64,000 nucleotides of DNA from Adiantum capillus-veneris (GCA_014529385.2 CM043946.1:16075077-16139076); one strand, 5' to 3'; numbered from the stretch's first letter, positions 1 through 12,265 are shown. The notes: generated by a model not told the origin, from the sequence alone. Numbers and translations are program-made.

Positions 1-1121
1 CAGTCGGGAGCACAAAACAGTAAATTGCAGGTCGCTGTAATTTCTGGTTCAGCCCTGTTTTTGACCTGATTTGGGCACACGACTATCCCTACACTGTTCC
101 CTGCACCTTGGGCTTGGTGCCCCTTGATTCTGGAAGCATCCCAGGCACAAAAGAGAGTAAAAAACAGCAAGCAAACAGTGCTGAATTTACTGTGCAATCG
201 AGAGGTTATCACCCTCTCGTGGACCTGCTTTGGTGCAACAGCTAGCTACACCAGTTCCTGTGCAAAGAGGCTCTTGCCTCGGCATCAAAGCATATTTCTC
301 CACAGCTGTACATAGGTCAAATGAGAAGCCCACTAGTGGGGCATAACATACTGTACGTAGGGGAGAAAGAGAGCAGTATGTAGCGTGCGGGGCATCACTC
401 CCATCACCATACTGTGCATAGAGGGCAAGGTAAGCATTCCATAGCTTCTGTACCTGCTACAATCCACCTGAGGCTGAAAATGGCGCCCCCTTTGTTGATA
501 TGCAGATCGTTTTTGCCTCCCAGAGTGGCAGAATCGCTCACAGGCTGACACGTCGCCCAGTTTCCGAGTTTGGGCTTTCCCTGCTAAAAATATCTCAACT
601 GGTGCGTCAGTTGACTTGGCAGCAGAGCAATAAAATGTTCCCCTTGTCATTCCAGAGCTAATGACGCGAACACATTTTCCGATCAAAAATAGCAGTTCCC
701 TAAATTTTAGGAGATGCTTCCATGGCGTCCCTATCTGTCTCATGACCATCATTGAAGACTACCATTTGACCAACATCTACAATGTGGGTTAATTTACTGG
801 CCCCTTTCAACTTATAAAGTTGCAGTGACTTGACGAGTGGCCCAAATTCCAGTTTGGCGCACACGAGCTTCCATACTCATCAGAATTCAGTGCTAACTGG
901 CCCGGGCAGTCCCTGTTTGACCGACCTAGATCCCCGATGTGAGAAACCCATTTGGCTGCACCCGTTTCACACTGGCCATGCAATGTCCACTTGCACCTTT
1001 TCAAGGGTTCCGGGACAAACAAGTAAAAATAAAATAAATATATCTAATACTTATTTACGGAAGGCAACAGGAAAAATACACCTCGTGGTGACAGCAGTAC
1101 CTCACTTTGAAAAGAAGGGGA
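1..1121 (+). other. Internal 3' end of a long-LTR retroelement, no supported gene
   Basis: This stretch lies directly upstream of the LTR that begins at 1122. Its last bases (about 1111-1121, AAAGAAGGGGA) are a polypurine tract, so 1-1121 should be the inner 3' part of the same element. About 27 bases before the LTR (CAGTACCTCACTTTGAAAAG and on) are shared with the copy ending at 19301. The open frames here (for example 333-752 minus, 830-1207 plus) show no domain I recognise, and I do not call them genes. Confidence 0.5.
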
Positions 1122-1447
1122 TGTCACGTGGCACATCCCAACCCTATGTGTCCGTGGACAAGCTACACCATAGCAGGGTTCCTGTCAGTTCAGTCAGTTT
1201 AGAATAGGAAGTGATCTGGCACTTTTGTGAGTCTATTCGTAGACCGTGCATGCCCAGCCACTTAGCATAGATGCATATTCTCCGGTTGCACACAACATGA
1301 TTATCGGAATTCCGATCAGAATCCATCAGCATCAGTAAGGGGAATTTTCTAGTGCATTTAGCCTATTTTCCGATTTTTGGTTATTTTCACTTATTATCTT
1401 TAAGCGACTTTTCAACAAAAGTAGGTAGGGCAATTTTGCTATGTTGA

Positions 1448-1455
1448 TATATAAG
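1448..1455 (+). promoter_or_regulatory. TATA box of long LTR copy A
   Basis: TATATAAG is followed about 30 bases on by the conserved TTAGCACTTTCTGGCAGAAG block found in the sister LTRs. The same position holds TATATAAG in copy B (15363), TATATAAA in copy C (19628) and TATAAATA in copy D (32161). Confidence 0.6.
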
Positions 1456-2054
1456 TAAACCCAAGTTAGCACTTTCTGGCAGAAGAGGCAGCAGGAGCTT
1501 CCCGCTCAACAGGCAACTTCTCAGCTGTACCCCCCTCAGCATCGAGATCCATCGCCATTCATCTCCCATACTAGGCGTTTTCTCCCACAGTTCTTAGATC
1601 CAGCATCGCCATCAACCACCCTTGCCTGGCGTTTTAACTACCTGCAGATCAGCCCCATCATAGCGTTTTTCAATTCACCCTTGCTGGCGTTTTTCCACAG
1701 CAGCCTATTGGCGTTTTTGACCTCCCACAGCCAGCCTTTTTGGCAAGAGACTGCATCAGCCAGCGTTAGTGCATTTTCAGCCAAACTGCCTCAGATCTAC
1801 AGCGTTTTCAGCCCTATGACACAGTAGCAAAACTCCCCCAAGTTGGTTGCAGATGTTCCCCCATTTTCAGCCATAAAAACGCAACCAAAACAGTCATTTT
1901 CAGCCACCGAAACAGTCCCGAAAAACAGCAGATAGAAGACCACAGATTTCAGCCATCGAGTCGTCGTCGTCACCACCGTTGTCGTCATCGGCATAGTCCA
2001 AGTTGCATCAGTCCATTGCATTCGCATTGTACACATATGTGCAATCAAAGTAGA

Positions 2055-2076
2055 CCACTCTCGCCGACGAGAGTGG
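2055..2076 (+). other. Conserved leader hairpin, LTR copy A
   Basis: CCACTCTCG and CGAGAGTGG form a 9-bp perfect stem around the loop CCGA. The same hairpin is at 20180-20201 in copy C. In copy B (16051-16072) it survives as a shorter stem with one G-U pair. It lies in the transcribed leader, downstream of the TATA box. Confidence 0.55.
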
Positions 2077-2300
2077 GGCCCTCGGAGGAGGGTTTTACAA
2101 CCTCTCGGTGTCATATCTCTTCTCTCTCCTTCTCTCCGTCTCATTCACTTGCACGCACAATATCCACTCACTTTGTTCGTGATCATAGCACTCTCCACAA
2201 GACTGAAAGCTCTCTCTTTCCCTAAGAACTAAAAAGAACCTTGAGCAATAAAGATCACTAATCTTGAGAAAATACAACATTCATTCCGCTGCACCTTACA

Positions 2301-2637
2301 CAAAAAGATAAATGATGTCTTCTCTCGACTAAAGCTATCCGATACTTGGAGGATTCACAATGCTTTTTATGTGAGTCTCCTGAAGCCTATTAAAGGCGAT
2401 GTGCCCGATGATGGGGAGCCAGATGAGCAACCCGAAGTGGATGAAAACTAGGAGATACTCGTTCCAGAACAGATTTTGGCACATAAAGATAGAAAGGTAA
2501 AAGGTAAAATGATAAGGCGGTTCTTGGCTAAATTCAAGAACTATCCCGCATTGGATGCAAAGTGGATGGAGCAGGAGGACCTGACAGATACTCCTCAGAT
2601 TGTGAACCGTTACCTTGAAGCATTTGGTTTAGCATAG
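2301..2637 (+). pseudogene. Chromovirus (Ty3/gypsy) integrase C-terminus with chromodomain, fragment
   Basis: One frame reads through the integrase C-terminal motif (RIHNAFYVSLLKP) into a linker with GDVPDDGEPDEQPEVDEN, then a chromodomain-like stretch (FLAKFKNYPALDAKWMEQED) and a stop at 2635-2637. Chromodomains at the end of gypsy pol direct integration into marked chromatin. An in-frame TAG at 2449-2451 breaks the linker. The 5' part of the pol gene is absent because LTR copy A abuts at 2300. The rest of the host element follows as 2638-2676, 8075-9054 and 14351-14528, interrupted by two copia insertions. Confidence 0.85.
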
Positions 2638-2676
2638 TCTATTCCAAATTGAACCCCAAACTCAGCTGGGCAGAAT

Positions 2677-2956
2677 TGTGGGGGAGCAGGAGAGAGAGCC
2701 CACTTGCTGTCCTATGCAATGAGAGTGAAGGAGAAGAGGAGAGAAGCGCTGAAGAAGCTCACGCAGAGAAGAACGTGAGAGAGAGAGAGAACGCTCGTTG
2801 AATTTTTGGGAAAAGCCACGCTATATCTTTTGGGCTTCACAATTGAGTATATGAGTAAGTGACTAGGGGGCCATTCACACTTGGGCCCCCTCACTTATAA
2901 GTCTTTCAACTTATAAGTTAGTAAATACAAGGCACTCAGGCCTTTATTCCCTAACA
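2677..2956 (-). repeat. 3' LTR of copia-1a
   Basis: 280 bp, matching 7795-8074 with about six substitutions. It is flanked on the outside by AGAAT and on the inside by the polypurine tract. Confidence 0.95.
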
Positions 2957-3035
2957 ACCTCCCACCTAAAGGCAATGTACCTTGGGAGATCAAAGAATCA
3001 ACTAACTATGATACATTAGCTGATCATGCACTTAC

Positions 3036-6000
3036 TCATCCAACACCCATCATCTGACGGCAATATGCAAACCGCTCTGCTGGAAGACTCTTGGTCAAAA
3101 GATCTGCAGGATTGTTATCTGTGTGCACCTTGACAAGTGTAATGCTCTTGTCATCAAGCACACTCCTGATAAAATGATACTTCACCTCTATGTGCTTTGT
3201 CTTGGCATGAAAAACACGATTCCTTGCAAGCATAATAGCACTCTGACTATCACAGTGTAGCATAGGAACCGGTGACTTAATGCCAAGCTCTTCTACCAAA
3301 CGCATGAGCCACAAAGCTTCTTTGCATGCCTCAGTGGCAGCCACATACTCAGCCTCAGTGGTAGACAAAGCAACACATTTTTGCAGTCTAGAAATCCAAG
3401 AAACTGCACCTCCTGTGAATGTAAACACATATCCAGAGGTAGACTTCCTGCAATCTGGATGTCCAGCAAAATCTGCATCTGTAAAGCCATGCACAGATGT
3501 CTCACTCTTCCCAAAACAAATGCACAAGTCTATCCAGAGGTAGACTTCCTGCAATCTGGATGTCCAGCAAAATCTGCATCTGTAAAGCCATGCACAGATG
3601 TCTCACTCTTCCCAAAACAAATGCACAAGTCTTTAGTGCCTTTCAAGTATCTCAAGATACACTTCACTGCTTCCCAATGCTTTTTGCCAGGATTGCTCAT
3701 GTACCTGCTTACCACTCCCACCGCAAATGCAATGTCCGGACGTGTAGCAACCATAGCATACATCAAACTGCCAACGGCTGATGCATAAGGAATCTTGGCC
3801 ATTTCAGCCCGCATATCATCTGTGTTTGGGCAGTCATGTGCAGTCAGTTTTACATATGGAGGCAGCGGAGTACCAAGTGCCTTTCCCCCATCCATATGAA
3901 AACGATGTAGCACCTTATTAACATAATCTCGTTGAGATAGATACAGACGCCTGTTGAGTCTATCTCGAGAGATACGCATGCCCAAAATATGATTAGCATT
4001 ACCAAGATCCTTCATGTCAAAGCGATTCTTTAAGCTTTGCTGTAGTGCATCCAACTCCGTGACATTGTTACCCGCAATAAGCATGTCATCAACATACAAA
4101 ATTAGCAATAGAAGAGATCCATCACTTGCCGTTTTGATATACAAACAGTGATCAGAATTACTTCTTTTGTATCCTTGAGACCTCATGAATGTATCAAACT
4201 TGTGATACCATGCACGGGGAGACTGTTTCAAACCATACAAGCTCTTCAAGAGTCTACATACTTTCTTCTCTTGCCCCTTTGACACAAAACCTTCTGGCTG
4301 CATCATACAGATCATCTCAAGCAAATCGCCATGCAAAAACGCTGTTTTGACATCCATTTGCTTTAACTCCATATCTTCAGAAGCAACCAGGCCTAAAACA
4401 AGACGTAATGTGGCAAGCTTCACAACAGGAGAAAAAATCTCATCAAAATCCACACCATGCTTTTGCTTGTACCCTTTAGCAACCAAACGTGCCTTGTACT
4501 TAGAAGAAGCATCAGATGTGACCTTGGTCTTGTAAACCCATTTACATGGCAGAGCCTTATGCCCTTTAGGCAAATCAACCAAGTCCCATGTATGGTTTTT
4601 CTCCAAAGACTGCATTTCCGAAACCATTGCTTTGAACCATTTCTTACTGTCTTCGCGTTGCATAGCCTCTTTATAGCAAGACGGCTCACCACAATCAGTA
4701 AGCATGACATAGTCCAAAGACGGTTCATATCTATCGGGGGGCCTTGTCATCCGAGTAGACCTACGCACCCAATGATCCATAACAGGTGGATTTTCAGCCT
4801 GTAAACCATCAAAAACAGCAGGCTGTTCAGCCGGTTGCATCGCAACAACGGGCGGTCTAGGAGCATCAACCTGTTCCCCTACCTGTGGTGCATCAATGGC
4901 AACTTGTTGGGGCTGATTTTCAGCAGCTAATGGCTGATTTTCAGCACCATTTTCAGCATGTAAAGGCTGCTGAACATTGGGCCTTCTTGGCTGTCCATAT
5001 GTAACATCTTCACGAAAAGTAACCTGGCGCACTTCCTCGACCTTTGTGGGCTGTTTGTGCATGCAATTCTCATTGAAGATGACATCATTGCTGCGTATGA
5101 TTTTCCGTAATGCGGGATCCCATAATCTATACCCCATTTCACCATCCTCACCATATCCTAGGAAAATGCATTTATGAGACTTTGGTTCTAGTTTGGTGCG
5201 CAGTTCACTCCGGATGTGAACATAGGCCTCACAACCAAACACTCTTAAATGTGCATATGAGGGTGGCTTGCCAGACCACACCTCCTCAGGCACCTTTCCA
5301 CCCAAAGCCTTGCTAGGTGAGCGATTAATCAAGTGAATAGCTGTTTGCACAGCTTCTGCCCAAAAACCATGAGGTAATGCAGCATGTGACAGCATACTCC
5401 GAACTTTCTCTTGGATAGTCCGGTTCAACCTCTATGCAACTCCATTCTGAGAGGGATTAAAAGGAGCCGTAAGCTCTCTTTTAATACCTTTAGTAGCACA
5501 AAAGTCAATAAATGTTTTTGATACATACTCCCCCCCCCATTGTCTGAGCGCAAAGACCTAAGCTTCTTGTCTGTTTGATTCTCAACAAACGCAAGAAACT
5601 TCTTGAAAGTATCCAAAACATCGCTTTTAGCACGTATTGGATACACCCACACCTTACATGTAGCATCATCGATAAACGAGACAAAATATTTCTTTCCCCC
5701 TAAGGACAACTGTGGCATTTCACATACATCTGAATGCACTAAGTCTAACCTGTCAGACTTCAAAGAAAGAGACCTTTTGTGCGGTGTTTGACTGTGCTTA
5801 CCATAAATACAGTGCTCACAATGAGAAAAATCAGCATACCTCAAACACGGCAAATAACCACAACGAGACAGAGTTTCCATTCCTCTTTTACTCATGTGTC
5901 CCAACCGGCCATGCCACAAAGAGACACTTGGCTGCTCGGTTACGGCGACAACATGGTCACGCACACTAGATACATGCAAAGGATACAAAGTGTCCGATTT

Positions 6001-7239
6001 ACAACCTTTGGCTACAATCCGGGCCCCTTTACAAATTTTCCACTTGCTATCACCAAAAGTGGTGTGATAGCCTGCATCATCTAGCTGCCCTGTACTAATC
6101 AAACTCTTCTTGAGTTGTGGCACATGACGCACTTTGTGCAAAACAAAAGTCATACCATCAGCAAAAGAAAACTGGACACTGCCAATACCTGCAATGTCAC
6201 ATGCATAGTTGTCTCCCAAATAAACAGTGCCCTGCACCTCACCTGAGTACTGTGTAAACCAATCCCTATGAGGTGTTACATGAAAGGAGGCACCTGAATC
6301 AAGAATGCAAGTATGCATGTCCACATCAGAACCCATAGCAAGGGTATGTGCATCCACAGAAGAGGCATTGAGTACATCAGTGCTGCTGTCACTGTCACAA
6401 CTACTAGCAACATTGATTTCCTCAATCAACACAGTGCTCTTCTTGGCATTTCCCTTGTCCTTTGCATCAGTTTCAGCACCCTTGTTCTTCTCTTTCTTCC
6501 ACTCATAGCATTCCCGTTTATAATGCCCTTTCTTTCCACAATGATGACACACAACATCTTTCCTACGAGATTTGCTGCGTGCCCTGTCCTTACTGTCAGA
6601 TTTCTCCCTCTGTTGAGACCTGCCTCTCAAGTGCAATGCATTAGAAGACCCACCTGTGGTGTTCTTCCTGTTCATCTCTTCCATCAAGAGAGAACTCTCT
6701 ACATCTGCATACTTAAGTGATGCACTTGAGTTACTAAGAGTTGTCCGGAATACATCCCAACTCTCGGGCAATGTGCATAGCAGAAAAGTAGCTTTGAACT
6801 CCTCATCAATCGTGAATTTCAGCTTTGTCAGTTGGTTGAAAATAGAGTTGAATTCATTGAGGTGCACTGACATGTGCGTGCCCTCCTTCATACGGAGATC
6901 CATAAGCTTCTTAAGCCAATACACTTTACTGGCAACACTCTGCTGTGCATACAACTCGTCTAAACGCTTCCACATGCCCCATGCTGTCTGCTCATTCTCT
7001 ACATTGAAGAGTAAATTGTCAGACACCGAAAGCATGATCGTGGAGCGAGCCAACTCGTCCACTTCTTCCCATTCTTCAACCTCCATATCAACCGGTTTCA
7101 CACCCTGTAACTTAATAGGTTTCGCCTGCTTATTCTGCAACATCACATTATAACATTGCTTCTTCCATATAGCAAAGTTATGGGCACCTTCAAGCTTGCG
7201 AATGTGCAACAAATTGCCACTTTCACTGCTAGAAGCCAT
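3036..7239 (-). pseudogene. Ty1/copia gag-pol polyprotein, disrupted (copia-1a)
   Basis: Same polyprotein as the intact copy at 25066-29178, in the order gag, CCHC knuckle, aspartic protease (DSGASFHVTP), GAG-pre-integrase, integrase, reverse transcriptase (LYVDDML), RNase H. The start is the ATG at 7239 (MASSSESG), matching the sister. Four lesions are visible. A run of nine C (9 G in sense, against 7 in the sister) near 5530-5538 shifts the frame just after the second integrase Asp. A GAG-to-TAG change lies at 5432-5434. A 101-bp tandem duplication (3430-3631) shifts the frame in RNase H. A GGA-to-TGA change near 3036 ends the protein a few residues early. The CCHC, protease and RT motifs are otherwise well kept, so the decay is recent. 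Confidence 0.95.
3430..3631 (-). repeat. 101-bp tandem duplication inside RNase H
   Basis: Units 3430-3530 and 3531-3631 are identical by eye. Each carries the stretch encoding SETSVHGFTDADFAGHP. The sister copy has this segment once, so the duplication arose in this copy. 101 is not a multiple of three and the frame is lost. Confidence 0.95.
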
Positions 7240-7780
7240 TCTGAGTGATTGCAAACACTGAAACCTTGTTTTGCCGACCTAAACACGCCCAAATGTGCGC
7301 AATCGGGCAAAAAACAGCTTGCTGTTACAGAAAAACAGCGAGCAAATTTCACGCGAAATCACCCCAAAACGGCGTACATTCACTGCCAAACCCTTACCAA
7401 AGGTTTCCGCAAGGTGTATACATCATTTGCTTGCTGAAATTCCTTGTTTTAGGGCAAAAATCAGACCTGTAAACACCTGTTTTGCTGAATTTTCAGAACC
7501 TCGTTGGTGGAAACACCTGTAAGATTGACCTGTGAGACTTGCCCTAATGAAATTGCATCAAATTGACCCCGAAATTGGTCAATTTCAGCAGAAATAGGCT
7601 GCTGTTCGCCAGTTTTTGAAACCCTAATTTTGGGGAAACTGTCACCGGAGGTCGATTCTACACGGTGAGAGGATCCCTTCGCGACAGAGTTGATCGAAAA
7701 CGGTTGAATATCCTTCCCGCAACGAGCAAGAACAGAATTCTGATGTGTGTTGCGAAAATGGCTCTCTTAGAAACCCTAAA
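7240..7780 (-). other. 5' leader of copia-1a
   Basis: Untranslated region between the primer site and the gag ATG, about 540 bp. It is nearly the same as 24524-25065 in the sister copy. Short open frames inside it are shared by both copies but show no domain. Confidence 0.8.
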
Positions 7781-7792
7781 GCTCTGATACCA
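7781..7792 (-). other. Primer binding site of copia-1a
   Basis: GCTCTGATACCA is the complement of TGGTATCAGAGC, the initiator tRNA-Met site usual in plant copia elements. It is two bases from the 5' LTR. Confidence 0.9.
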
Positions 7793-7794
7793 TG

Positions 7795-8074
7795 TGTGGG
7801 GGAGCAGGAGAGAGAGCCCACTTGCTGTCCTATGCAATGAGAGTGAAGGAGAAGAGGAGAGAAGCGCTGAAGAAGCTCACGCAGAGAAGAACGTGAGAGA
7901 GAGAGAGAACGCTCGTTGAATTTTTGGGAAAAGCCACGCTATATCTTTTGGGCTTCACATTTGAGTATATGAGTAAGTGACTAGGGGGTCATTCACACTT
8001 GGGCTCCCTCACTTATAAGTCTTTTAACTTATATGTTAGTAAATACAAGGCACTTAGGCCTTTATTCCCTAACA
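7795..8074 (-). repeat. 5' LTR of copia-1a
   Basis: 280 bp, paired with 2677-2956. It is flanked by AGAAT at 8075-8079. Confidence 0.95.
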
Positions 8075-8638
8075 AGAATTTGGTACAGCGGGTATGCACA
8101 AGAGGTGAGTCGCTCCACTCCTTTGTAAAGAGATTGCCCCTATTTTTGATACTAAAGTCACTGATGTCTCTTTTGAGTTTCAAGGATACTGTGAGCTGAG
8201 AGTATTCTGCTGTATGACTTTATGAATTGGAATTTCCGATAATATGATACCGATTTGTTCTTGACTTGTCTAAGTGCAGGAACTGATAGACAAAATGGTT
8301 GTAGCATTTCGGTTTGAAAGATCTTGATAGACGTGATTGCAATAAGGATTAGTTAATCGTGCATCTATGAGGTCCCGAGCGGATCTAGATGCGATTGCTA
8401 AATACGTTGCCGATTAATCATGGTCTGAGATTCGAATGAATTTTGAATGTGATTTGTCATGTGATGTCTTGTGATGGCAATTGATGTCCTATGATGTGAC
8501 TGTCGATTGGTACATGTACTAGATATGTGTTTCTAGTGCGTTGGTACTAACAGTTAGTGTTTGCTAAGAGAGTTTATGGCCTCTATCTGTTTTGCAGGCG
8601 TAATCGAGGGCGATTACAATACTTTCAAGAGGGGGGTA
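8075..8638 (+). other. 3' untranslated region of the gypsy chromovirus
   Basis: This continues the host element after the copia-1a insertion, from the second AGAAT to the polypurine tract AAGAGGGGGG at about 8627-8636. I see no open frame with a known domain. Confidence 0.55.
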
Positions 8639-9054
8639 TGTCACAAATTGGTGACGTGGCGTGGCTTGGACATGGGGTGCAGAGCACCCACACACACGCC
8701 CCCGGCTGGCAGGCCCGTGAAAGGCGACAGTGACACGTGGTAGACAATTCGAATTTCTCGCAAGCTGCTGACATGGCAGTACCGTACAGCAGTCTCCGCA
8801 GATCACACCGGAAGAATCGGCAGCTGTATGGAATTTTCAGTTTTGGGCTGGGAAAAGCAACCATAAGCTCTATGCAATTATGGGCAGCTTTTGAACTTTG
8901 CTGTAATTCCCAAGCAAGGCTTATGAGGACAATTGCTTTATTTTTAAAAAGATGACAGCTTTTGGGGCTCTGCTTTTGGCATCCCTCGTAAACCTTTAAA
9001 TATGTGGTTGGGCTCCCACTCTGCAGAGCATCTGGATGCAGAATCTGAGAGTGA
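8639..9054 (+). repeat. Chromovirus 3' LTR, first part
   Basis: Starts TGTCACAAATTGG directly after a polypurine tract. The LTR is interrupted by copia-2 at 9055 and resumes at 14351, ending at about 14528 (GTCACA), about 594 bp in all. A reverse-orientation relative at 30677-31213 aligns along most of it, including AAAGGGGCGCCAGTCTTT and GCTTTTGGGGCTCTGC. ACGT-core sites (GTGACGTGGC near 8651, GACACGTGG near 8731) sit in the upstream part. Confidence 0.75.
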
Positions 9055-9215
9055 TGATGAGCGTGCGGTGGTGTGTGCAAGTGAAAGAGCACGCGAGGAA
9101 GTGCAGTGTGTGTGCAGAGAGGGGAGGCGAAGGCAAGCAGGAGAGGAAGCTCTAGCAGAAGATAGAGGGCATGCTACATATGAGATGAGGGGAAATGATA
9201 AGTAGCATGCCAACC
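9055..9215 (-). repeat. 3' LTR of copia-2
   Basis: About 161 bp, similar to 14181-14345 but diverged and with small indels. The inner end is not exact. Confidence 0.85.
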
Positions 9216-9247
9216 TCCCACTTAAAGGCATAAATGGCGCCTTTAAG

Positions 9248-10483
9248 CTACGTGACTCCCACCATCTCTATGCATAGATGATGATGTGCTTTGGGTAAGC
9301 ACTTAGTGAGAGCATCGGCTGTATTTTGTGATGTATGGACCTTAACCAATGTAATAAGGCCATCCTCAAGCACTTCTCGTATGAAGTGATACCGCACGTC
9401 AATATGCGTTGTGCGTGCATGAAACATGGCGTTCTTTGCCAGACATATGGCACTCTGGCTATCACAACCAAGCATAGGTGCCTTGGCAGGCAAACCAAAC
9501 TCACTGCATAGTCGTGCTAATCAAATAGCTTCTTTGGAAGCCTTAGTGGCTGAAATATATTCAGCCTCTGTCGTAGACAATGCAACAATCTTTTGCAATC
9601 TAGAACACCATGAAACAACACCTCCCGCAAGAGTAAATACATAGCCACTTGTGGATTTCCATGTATCCACATCACCAGCCATGTCAGAGTCACAAAATCC
9701 CTTCAACTCCATTGGTCCTTTACCATAGCTGAGGCATTTGTTTTTAGTCCCTTTCAAGTACCTCATAATGGACTTCATTGCATCCCAATGCAACCTGCCT
9801 GGATTAGCCATAAACCGGCTCACAACTCCCACTGCATGGGCTATGTCAGGCCTAGTAGCAACCATAGCATACATAAGTGAACCACATGCTGAAGCATAAG
9901 ACACACTTTGCATGTCATTGGCTTCTTCCTTTGACTTGGGACAATCATCCTTGGAGATTTTGACATATGGCTGTAATGGCACACCAAGAGGCTTTGCTTC
10001 AGCCATGTTAAATCTGTCCAACACCTTTTCAATGTACTTTTCTTGCGACAAATACAATAGACGCTTGTCTCTTTGCCGTGTAACACGCACTCCAAGTATA
10101 TGTTCAGCTGCCCCAAGGTCTTTCATTGAAAACGCAGATTTCAGCTGTCCTTTAAGAGCATCAACAGTGCTTCTTTTCTTTGGAGCTATCAACATATCGT
10201 CGACATAGAGCACAAGAATGATGGGGCTGCCATCTTCATCACGTTTGGTATACAAACAATGGTCTGCATGGCTTCTTTTGTAACCATGTTTAAGCATGAA
10301 GCGATCAAACTTCTTGTACCATTGTCTACATGATTGTTTCAGCCCATACAAACTTCTATTGAGCATACATACCAAATGTTCCTTGCCAGGGATGACAAAA
10401 CCCTCGGGTTGCTTCATGTAAAGCTCTTCTTCCACATCACCATGCAAGAAAGCGGTATGTACATCCATTTGGTCCATTTCCAA
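9248..10483 (-). pseudogene. Copia-2 RT-RNase H segment
   Basis: One frame starts at MEMDQMDVHTAFLHGD and carries the RT motifs SLYGLKQS and ILVLYVDDMLIA, then the RNase H motifs (LKGFCDSDMAGD, GCDSQSAICLAKN, ARTTHIDVRYHFIRE) and ends near 9248. A TGA at 9519-9521 cuts the RNase H part. The segment is out of frame with the integrase part at 10414-12252. The residues expected between FSPIVK and EMDQMDV are missing, so a short deletion is likely at about 10484-10500. Confidence 0.9.
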
Positions 10484-12252
10484 ATCTTCACAATAGGAGA
10501 GAACATTTCCTGAAAGTCTATGCCCTTGGTTTGAACATATCCCTTTGCAACAAGCCTTGCCTTATACTTGGGTTTTGCATCAACAGTCTTGATTTTATAC
10601 ACCCATTTGTTAGGAATAGCCTTCCTTCCTTTGGGCAATTCAACCAAATCCCAAGTATGATTAGCATGCAAAGCTTTAATCTCTTCTTGCATAGCAAGCT
10701 CCCACTTGTCGCTGTGCTCACATGTCTTTGCCTCTTTATACGTAAGAGGCTCTCCCTCATCTGTCAACATAATGTAATGCAAAGAGGGGTCATATCGACT
10801 CACATGCCGTCTTTGACGAGTAGACCGCCTCACCCAATGATCCACATTATCCGGCAATGGGTTTACATCAGGTGGCACTACAAAATCATCAACAATGGGC
10901 TGCTGTACATCATTTTCAGCACCATTTTCAGCATTGTTTCTTGGCTGCAAATGCCCTTCAGGAGCCTCAATTTGCTGTCCAACATCATCTGGCTCAAACA
11001 CCACTGGATCATCCACATTTTCCACATTTTCAGCCATTTGTGGTGCATCTTGAGGGTCAAAAATAGGCCTAACAGGTGGCTGGTCATGCTGAAATTTCAC
11101 CCTTTTATGGTCATGCTTTGAGGCACAATTGTTTTGAAGCAGCCTTGTTTTATTAAAAACAACATCCCGGCTGCGTACAACCCTTTTGAGCTGAGGTAAC
11201 CAAATCCTGTAACCCATTTCACCTTCTTCACCATATCCCATGAAAAGGCCTTTAATGGACTTCGCATCTAGTTTACTCCTCAACTCCGGTCTTACATGCA
11301 CAAAAGCTTCGCGACCAAAAATGCATAAGTGATCATATGAAGCAGGCTTGCCAGACAAAACCTCTTCAGGGATGTCACCTTTCAAAGACATGTGAGGGGA
11401 TTGATTGCATATATGCACTGCAGTTTTCAAAGCTTCCCCCCAAAATCCATGAGAGAGATTAGCTGTGGACAGCATGCATCTCACCCTCTCACAAAGTGTC
11501 CTATTGAATCTTTCAGCCACACCATTAGAAGAGGGGCTGGATGGCACAGTAAGCTTCCTCTTAATGTCCAAATTTTCACAAAACTTGTTAAATTCAGCAC
11601 TTGTGTACTCCCCCCCATTGTCTGTATGCAAGCATTTTAGCTTTCTACCTGTTTGGGTGGTCACAAATGCATGAAATCTCTTAAACGCAGCAAAGGCTTC
11701 ATCCTTAGACTTAAGCAAATAAACCCAAATTTTCCTAGAATGATCATCAACAAAGGAGACAAAATAACATGCACCACCCATAGACTTAGTAGGCATGCTA
11801 TATACATCAGAATGTACAAGATCAAGCACACATGGTTTACGAGAGACACCAGAGTAATAAGAACGCTTTACTTGCTTGCCATATTGACATTCATTACAAA
11901 AGTCAAGCTTTGTGCCTTTAGCATCAAGCTTGTTCAAAGTACAAAGCTTAGAAAGGCCCTTTTGGCTCATATGGTCAAGCCTCTTGTGCCACAACTCCAT
12001 GTGAGAGTTAATTTCAGCCAATGCAATAAACTTGCCCAACACGGCCTTTCCATGCATGCAGTAAAGTGTCTTCTTTGTGCCCTTTACAATCAGCCTTGAG
12101 CCTTTGGTCATTTTGCATGATCCTCTCTCAAACAAGATGTTGTAACCATGCATATCCATCTGACCAACAGAAAGTAGACTCTTCTTGATTCTCGGCACAT
12201 ATCTAACATCATGCAAGACAAGCTCATTTGTGCCATCTATGGAGAGATGCAC
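10414..12252 (-). pseudogene. Copia-2 integrase and RT N-terminal segment
   Basis: The frame runs from the protease-integrase linker (VRYVPRIKKSLLSVGQ) through GAG-pre-integrase (LWHKRLDHMSQKG, CNECQYGK) to the integrase core with Asp in LVHSDVYS, Asp in LHTDNGGEYTS and Glu in NGVAERFNRT. An acidic linker and the first RT residues (HTWDLVELPKG, KARLVAKGY) follow. It is out of frame with the gag-protease part upstream and the RT part downstream, so the polyprotein is broken at both joints. Confidence 0.9.
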
Positions 12253-12265
12253 AATGCCAATACCC

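Larger units (their letters stand above)
1122..2300 (+). repeat. Long LTR, copy A (3' LTR)
   Basis: The segment starts TGTCACGTGG and ends GCACCTTACA, the TG...CA form of an LTR. It is about 1.18 kb and follows a polypurine tract, so it is a 3' LTR in plus orientation. Three relatives lie in the window (15046, 19302, 31833). A TATA box (TATATAAG) is at 1448-1455, so transcription should start near 1480 and leave an unusually long R-U5 leader of about 800 nt. The leader carries a series of GCGTTTT motifs (about 1575-1810) and a perfect hairpin at 2055-2076. The base after the LTR re-enters a gypsy integrase reading frame, which shows the element inserted into an older chromovirus. Confidence 0.82.
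2677..8074 (-). mobile_element. Ty1/copia element, broken copy (copia-1a)
   Basis: This is a complete 5398-bp insertion on the minus strand. The 280-bp LTRs (2677-2956 and 7795-8074) begin TGTTAGGG and end CCCCCACA when read in element direction. The target duplication AGAAT is at 2672-2676 and 8075-8079. The primer site complement GCTCTGATACCA is at 7781-7792 and the polypurine tract complement ACCTCCCACCT at 2957-2967. I count about six differences between the two LTRs, so it is older than its sister at 24230-29525, which shows about two. It sits in the 3' region of the gypsy chromovirus. Confidence 0.97.

Noticed and set aside
333-752. Open frame of 139 codons, minus strand
   Set aside because: No recognisable domain, first methionine arbitrary, and it lies in the inner 3' region of a retroelement. 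Kept only as unexplained sequence.
7781-7792. tRNA-like sequence near LTR ends (also 14167, 17016, 24512, 59011)
   Set aside because: Only the 12-base tRNA complement is present; these are retroelement primer sites, not tRNA genes. I found no full tRNA or rRNA gene.
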